From contig CM039462.1 in assembly GCA_022414725.1 (NCBI GenBank), forward strand, positions 93,863,278 through 93,927,277: 64,000 nt of DNA, written 5' to 3'. The stretch is from Microglena sp. YARC. Taxonomy: Eukaryota; Chlorophyta; Chlorophyceae; Chlamydomonadales; Chlamydomonadaceae. Below are positions 60,721 through 64,000 of the stretch, piece by piece; position 1 is the first letter of the stretch, and each line of letters begins with the position of its first letter. The notes below the pieces were generated by a model, which was not told the origin of the DNA, searched no databases, and saw only the letters and a program-made list of their open reading frames with translations. Made by a program: the position numbers and the translations under genes.

Positions 60721-63165
60721 TGCTGGCCATTATAGGAGGAAATCTCAAGCCATTTCCTACGAGGTCGCAATTATACAACCCAGGTTATTAATCCAACGTA
60801 ATTCGCAGCGAGAGAATCTGACAGGCAGTTGGGGAGAGATGTGTATTCGCACACAAGGTGGGACAAGGAAACGAGGCAGAATGTTAATGCAGCGTAGTAG
60901 TAAAGAGTAGTAGGAGTAGTAGTAGAAGCGAAGCGGGGGTTACTTTATTGTCTGCGTCACTTTTGGAAAAAAGAGGGACAGACAGGTGAAAGCAAGCTCA
61001 CTGTGACTGTACTCACTGACTGTATTGCTTTCCGACACAACAACGGACATTCGCACTTCTGACAAACGTAGCTCTCGTCGGCTCTCGTCTTCTTTTATTC
61101 CTACACGCAAGGAGCGGGTCTCCTGCAGCCAGGTTGCGGCATCCTTCCAGCTTGCCAAATTCTTTCAGACTTTGGCGTTGCTTGAGCAACGTCTCGGGAG
61201 AGGCTCTTCCCGACCTTTCGGTGTTCACTTCAAGCCACGCCAACATTCTGGTACCTAAAACGTCTGTACTTTCGCCCAAAGCTGTCTGGGTGCAGGTGTG
61301 GGTGGGTGAGTTTTGGGCATGGGCGTGGGCATGGGAGTACTTTTGACTCGAACCTCAGATTGTGTGATGTTACTGAGTTGTCATGGGGTTTCTTCCAGCC
61401 ATGCTTACGTATTTCAATTATTTCGGATCATACTTGTGAATTTAAATATACTCATCCATTTTGTGTAATTACCTTCTCACCGCATCATTGGAAGTCGGTT
61501 GCTCTGTCTCTTGCCTCGTCTCCCATCCCTCAGTTCCTACCAGAGAAACTGGTTTCTACTAGTTGATATTCTTCAGGAGAATCAGACTTCAACAATTCCC
61601 CCCCCCCCCCCCCCCCACCCCCCCCCTAAATGAGGTGCTCAGAATGACCTGAAAAGTCACTTTTAATATCGCCTAGTTACATGCCATTACAGCCCCGTTC
61701 TTAGAAAAAATCGATCGGCCTGACTGAAAATTCTGTGGCCTTGGCATTTCCTGATACCGGATATATTCATCGTCTACCGGCATGGCGGAATATAGATCCC
61801 ACTCTCCCACCCACCCCTGCGCAAGACTCGCCTGTGACGAACAGACACTTTCAGAACAACAAAAACATATGAGGGGCCGCCTTAGGCTCCTGCCTACTAC
61901 CTATCCAGGAAGAAGTCCCATCCCCTACATCGAAGCGATCCGTCTAGGAACAGAGAAGGTGCGGAAGCATCCTCTAAATCGCACTTGTTGGCTGCAATTT
62001 GCAAACGGTTAGACGGCAAACCTGGAGTATATAGAACCTTGTAACAATCCTTCTTACGACCTACAATATTTTCGTATCAAGTATCACTGTTCTTTAGTCG
62101 GAGTTGTTCACACAGCAGATTCTTTAGAGTGAAGATAGCTAATAGTCGCAACAGGCGATATATAGGAAATATCTCATGCGTACTTCATAGTACTGCATAG
62201 TGGTGTGGACGCCTGGCGGCAGACAACACGGTAGGGGTCATCACCGGGTAGGGGTGTCCAAAAGTAATAATACACCTGTTGCTATCTCTCACACCCCCAA
62301 CATCTTGATTAATTAATCAGATTTTCCTTTGATACTTCTCTATCGCTCCTTTGTAGGGGTTGTAGTGCTCTGTTTTGTGGCACATGTATGCCAGCCTTTT
62401 GCTAGGGGGGCCCTCCCACTTGTATGACATTTCCATGTGGCACAAAAGTTGGTACCCCGAGATTATTTTGTTATATTTCTGTACTACTCATTTTACCCAC
62501 CCCTTCAGTTAAAAACTGTTTTGCTATGGAAGGCCTTCGTGGTCATAAGTTTGAAGAGTTTGGCCTTGCAGATTTCACATCACCCACCCCCTCACACACA
62601 CACACACTTGGTGACTAGTCACAACAAATGGCACCACCAACCAGTAAGTGGTAAGGCACAACTGAGCAAGATACGAGTGAACAAGCTAGCCCCACCTCAG
62701 TACCTCACATGAAAAGACAGTGGACAAGAGGAAAAAAAGAATCCTGTATTTCCCCCAGATTTAAAAGTTGTAAACCCTAAAATCTAGCAGTACCCCTAGC
62801 TCACAGCCCACTCACATTTATGCTACCATCCAAGTATCCAACCACCCAACCTAGATATAGGTTTCCCCTATCCAGACCCGGTAGCTTGGACCCTAGGGTC
62901 TAAGTGACAAGGATATGGGAGCTTTCAATCGATAGAGTCGTTACACAGTGAAGACTGAAGAGCAGATAGCTTAACATCGCAACTCGTGCGGCTATATAGA
63001 AAAGGAAGTCTCCAGGAAGATTCTGAAGACACGTGCAGGCCATAGCTAGCCTATGGCCTGGCGGCAGGCAACCCGGGTCCTGGAGCACCAGGACCACGCG
63101 TGCACTATGCCAACTCATTGTCCGACGCAACGGACAATAACAGGAGCATCCCAGAGCCTTATAAT
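60721..63165. other. Upstream flank of the membrane-protein gene and anonymous sequence
   Basis: The bases directly above 60720 are the presumptive promoter, without an obvious TATA box. A degenerate C-run lies at 61598-61626. Open frames such as 61025-61258, 61782-62012 and 62437-62712 (+) have protein-like patches but no recognised domain or confirmed splice sites, so I do not call genes. Confidence 0.45.
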
Positions 63166-63475
63166 TAGGGATAGGCAATCAGGGTACTTCAAATTGCCAA
63201 GTTGACCAGCGCTTTAGCACACTTAAAAACAAAACAAACTGCGCTTTGTAGTGCAAAAAGCGCAAAAATTGCTTGCTGCGCCCACAGGGAGTTGCAAAAA
63301 ACTGCGCTTAAAGCGCAGAGGGGGACAAAAAGTCAGCGCTCAAAAGCGCAAAAGCGCGCGCTTTGAATTACCCTGTAGGCAATATGATATCATATGGTAT
63401 CATGTCATCATATGATATCATATGATGCCGGCGGTCTGAGTAGGTAACTCTGGCCTGGGCCATCATACCATATGA
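63166..63475 (+). mobile_element. MITE-B copy 4, split by a MITE-A
   Basis: TAGGGATAGGCAAT (63166-63179) and, after the nested element, TAGGCAATATGATATCATAT through GATGCCGGCGGTCTGAGTAG reconstruct the MITE-B left half. The right half is degraded near 63460-63475 (CCATCATACCATATGATTAG). Confidence 0.75.
63180..63375 (+). mobile_element. MITE-A copy 5 (196 bp), nested in MITE-B
   Basis: The clearest family member: starts CAGGGTACTTCAAATTGCC, ends CGCTTTGAATTACCCTG. A perfect 8-bp target duplication TAGGCAAT (63172-63179, 63376-63383) is made from MITE-B sequence. The interior has TTGCTTGCTGCGCCCACAGG, CTGCGCTTAAAGCGCAGAGG and CAGCGCTCAAAAGCGC. Confidence 0.93.
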
Positions 63476-63477
63476 TT

Positions 63478-63850
63478 AGGGCTGTCAATACCGTACGGTA
63501 TTTTCAATTTCCGTACGATATATCGTGATATACCGTCGGTACCGATGCCGTACGGTATTTTTATACCCTGTTTGGGGAAAATCAGAATAAGACCAAGGGG
63601 ATATAACAGGAAATACCGTTTACACGTCCATACACTTAAAATCAAGTCAAATGGACCAATACTGAGGGAGATAGAAAAACACGGTAATATAGTGGTCTAT
63701 TACCGTACGATATATCGTGATATATCGTACGGTATAAATTCCCTGACCCAGACTCAGGTGCTTCTGACGAGAATCGAACCGCCGACCTGCCGAGTCGGAA
63801 GCCCAAGCCAAAGTCGATTTGGATCAAACACGATATATCGCACGGTAAAC
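63478..63850. repeat. Palindromic ACCGTACGGTAT / CGATATATCG repeats
   Basis: CCGTACGGTATTTT, CGTACGATATATCGTGATAT and their complements occur at 63490-63560, 63700-63740 and 63828-63850, bracketing about 300 bases. They may be the ends of another inverted-repeat element. A B-box-like GGTTCGATTCTC lies on the minus strand at 63771-63782, with a plausible tRNA T-loop but no cloverleaf. Confidence 0.5.
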
Positions 63851-63929
63851 ACGGTTGTCTAGAGCTTTCTTCCTTTGACAGCATTATCGCTGCATATTAA
63901 GATGCTCATAGCGCATGCCCTTGGGTGGT

Positions 63930-64000
63930 ATTTTTTGGGGTGGTGTTTCCACTGCCAGGATAAGTGCCCATTGTAATCTTCTTCTTCTTTTAGCTCTTTT
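63930..64000 (+). repeat. Copy of the 29915-29975 sequence
   Basis: GGTGGTGTTTCCACTGCCAG, GATAAGTGCCCATTGTAATC, TTCTTCTTCTT matches 29920-29972 with a single GG/G-C change. It runs to the window edge. Confidence 0.7.

Overview
The window looks like nuclear DNA of a green alga. I base this on introns with GT-AG ends, secreted hydroxyproline-rich-type proteins with SPPPP/PPSPP rods (typical of chlorophyte walls and extracellular matrix), a Ty1/copia LTR retrotransposon, and very abundant microsatellites, minisatellites and short inverted-repeat transposons. No prokaryotic gene organisation, rRNA or complete tRNA is visible. The species cannot be fixed from the sequence alone. A run of exactly 1000 N (8544-9543) is a scaffold gap of arbitrary length.

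The protein-coding content is dominated by a dispersed family of four secreted proline-rich proteins that share one signal-peptide cassette (core ALLLCLGANLLPxA): gene 1 (+, from 4311), gene 2 (-, from 11035), gene 3 (+, 26899-28364) and gene 4 (+, 41046-47823). Genes 1 and 2 converge on the gap. Genes 3 and 4 show the fullest architecture: signal peptide, proline-rich rod, then a highly charged Lys/Asp/Ser/Thr repeat tail. Gene 4 adds Cys-rich globular domains and a second rod over three exons. Tail-like Lys/Ser/Asp repeats without an associated signal peptide cover 32.1-35.0 kb. Most rods contain frame breaks in pyrimidine-rich repeats; real decay and assembly indels cannot be separated here. 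One unrelated gene, a three-pass membrane protein with a signal peptide, lies on the minus strand at 60223-60720.

Layout: 1-4300 is repeats; 4311-11200 holds genes 1 and 2 around the gap; 11.2-14.5 kb is anonymous; 14541-26292 is an 11.75-kb copia element with near-identical LTRs, a 5-bp target duplication, broken gag-pol and a head-to-head 71-bp satellite; 26.3-28.4 kb is gene 3; 28.4-35.0 kb is polypyrimidine, CCA minisatellite, charged-tail arrays and transposons; 35-41 kb is mostly repeats and anonymous sequence; 41-47.8 kb is gene 4; 48-60 kb is a chain of minisatellites and satellites; 60.2-60.7 kb is the membrane-protein gene; 60.7-64 kb is anonymous sequence ending in nested transposons.

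Three families of short hAT-type elements (called MITE-A, -B and -C here) can be defined from the sequence by their termini and 8-bp target duplications, including one element inserted in another. The likely functional theme is wall or matrix assembly: a signal peptide for secretion, a rigid glycosylated rod, and a polyampholyte tail that could bind ions or polysaccharide. That theme is inference from composition and architecture.
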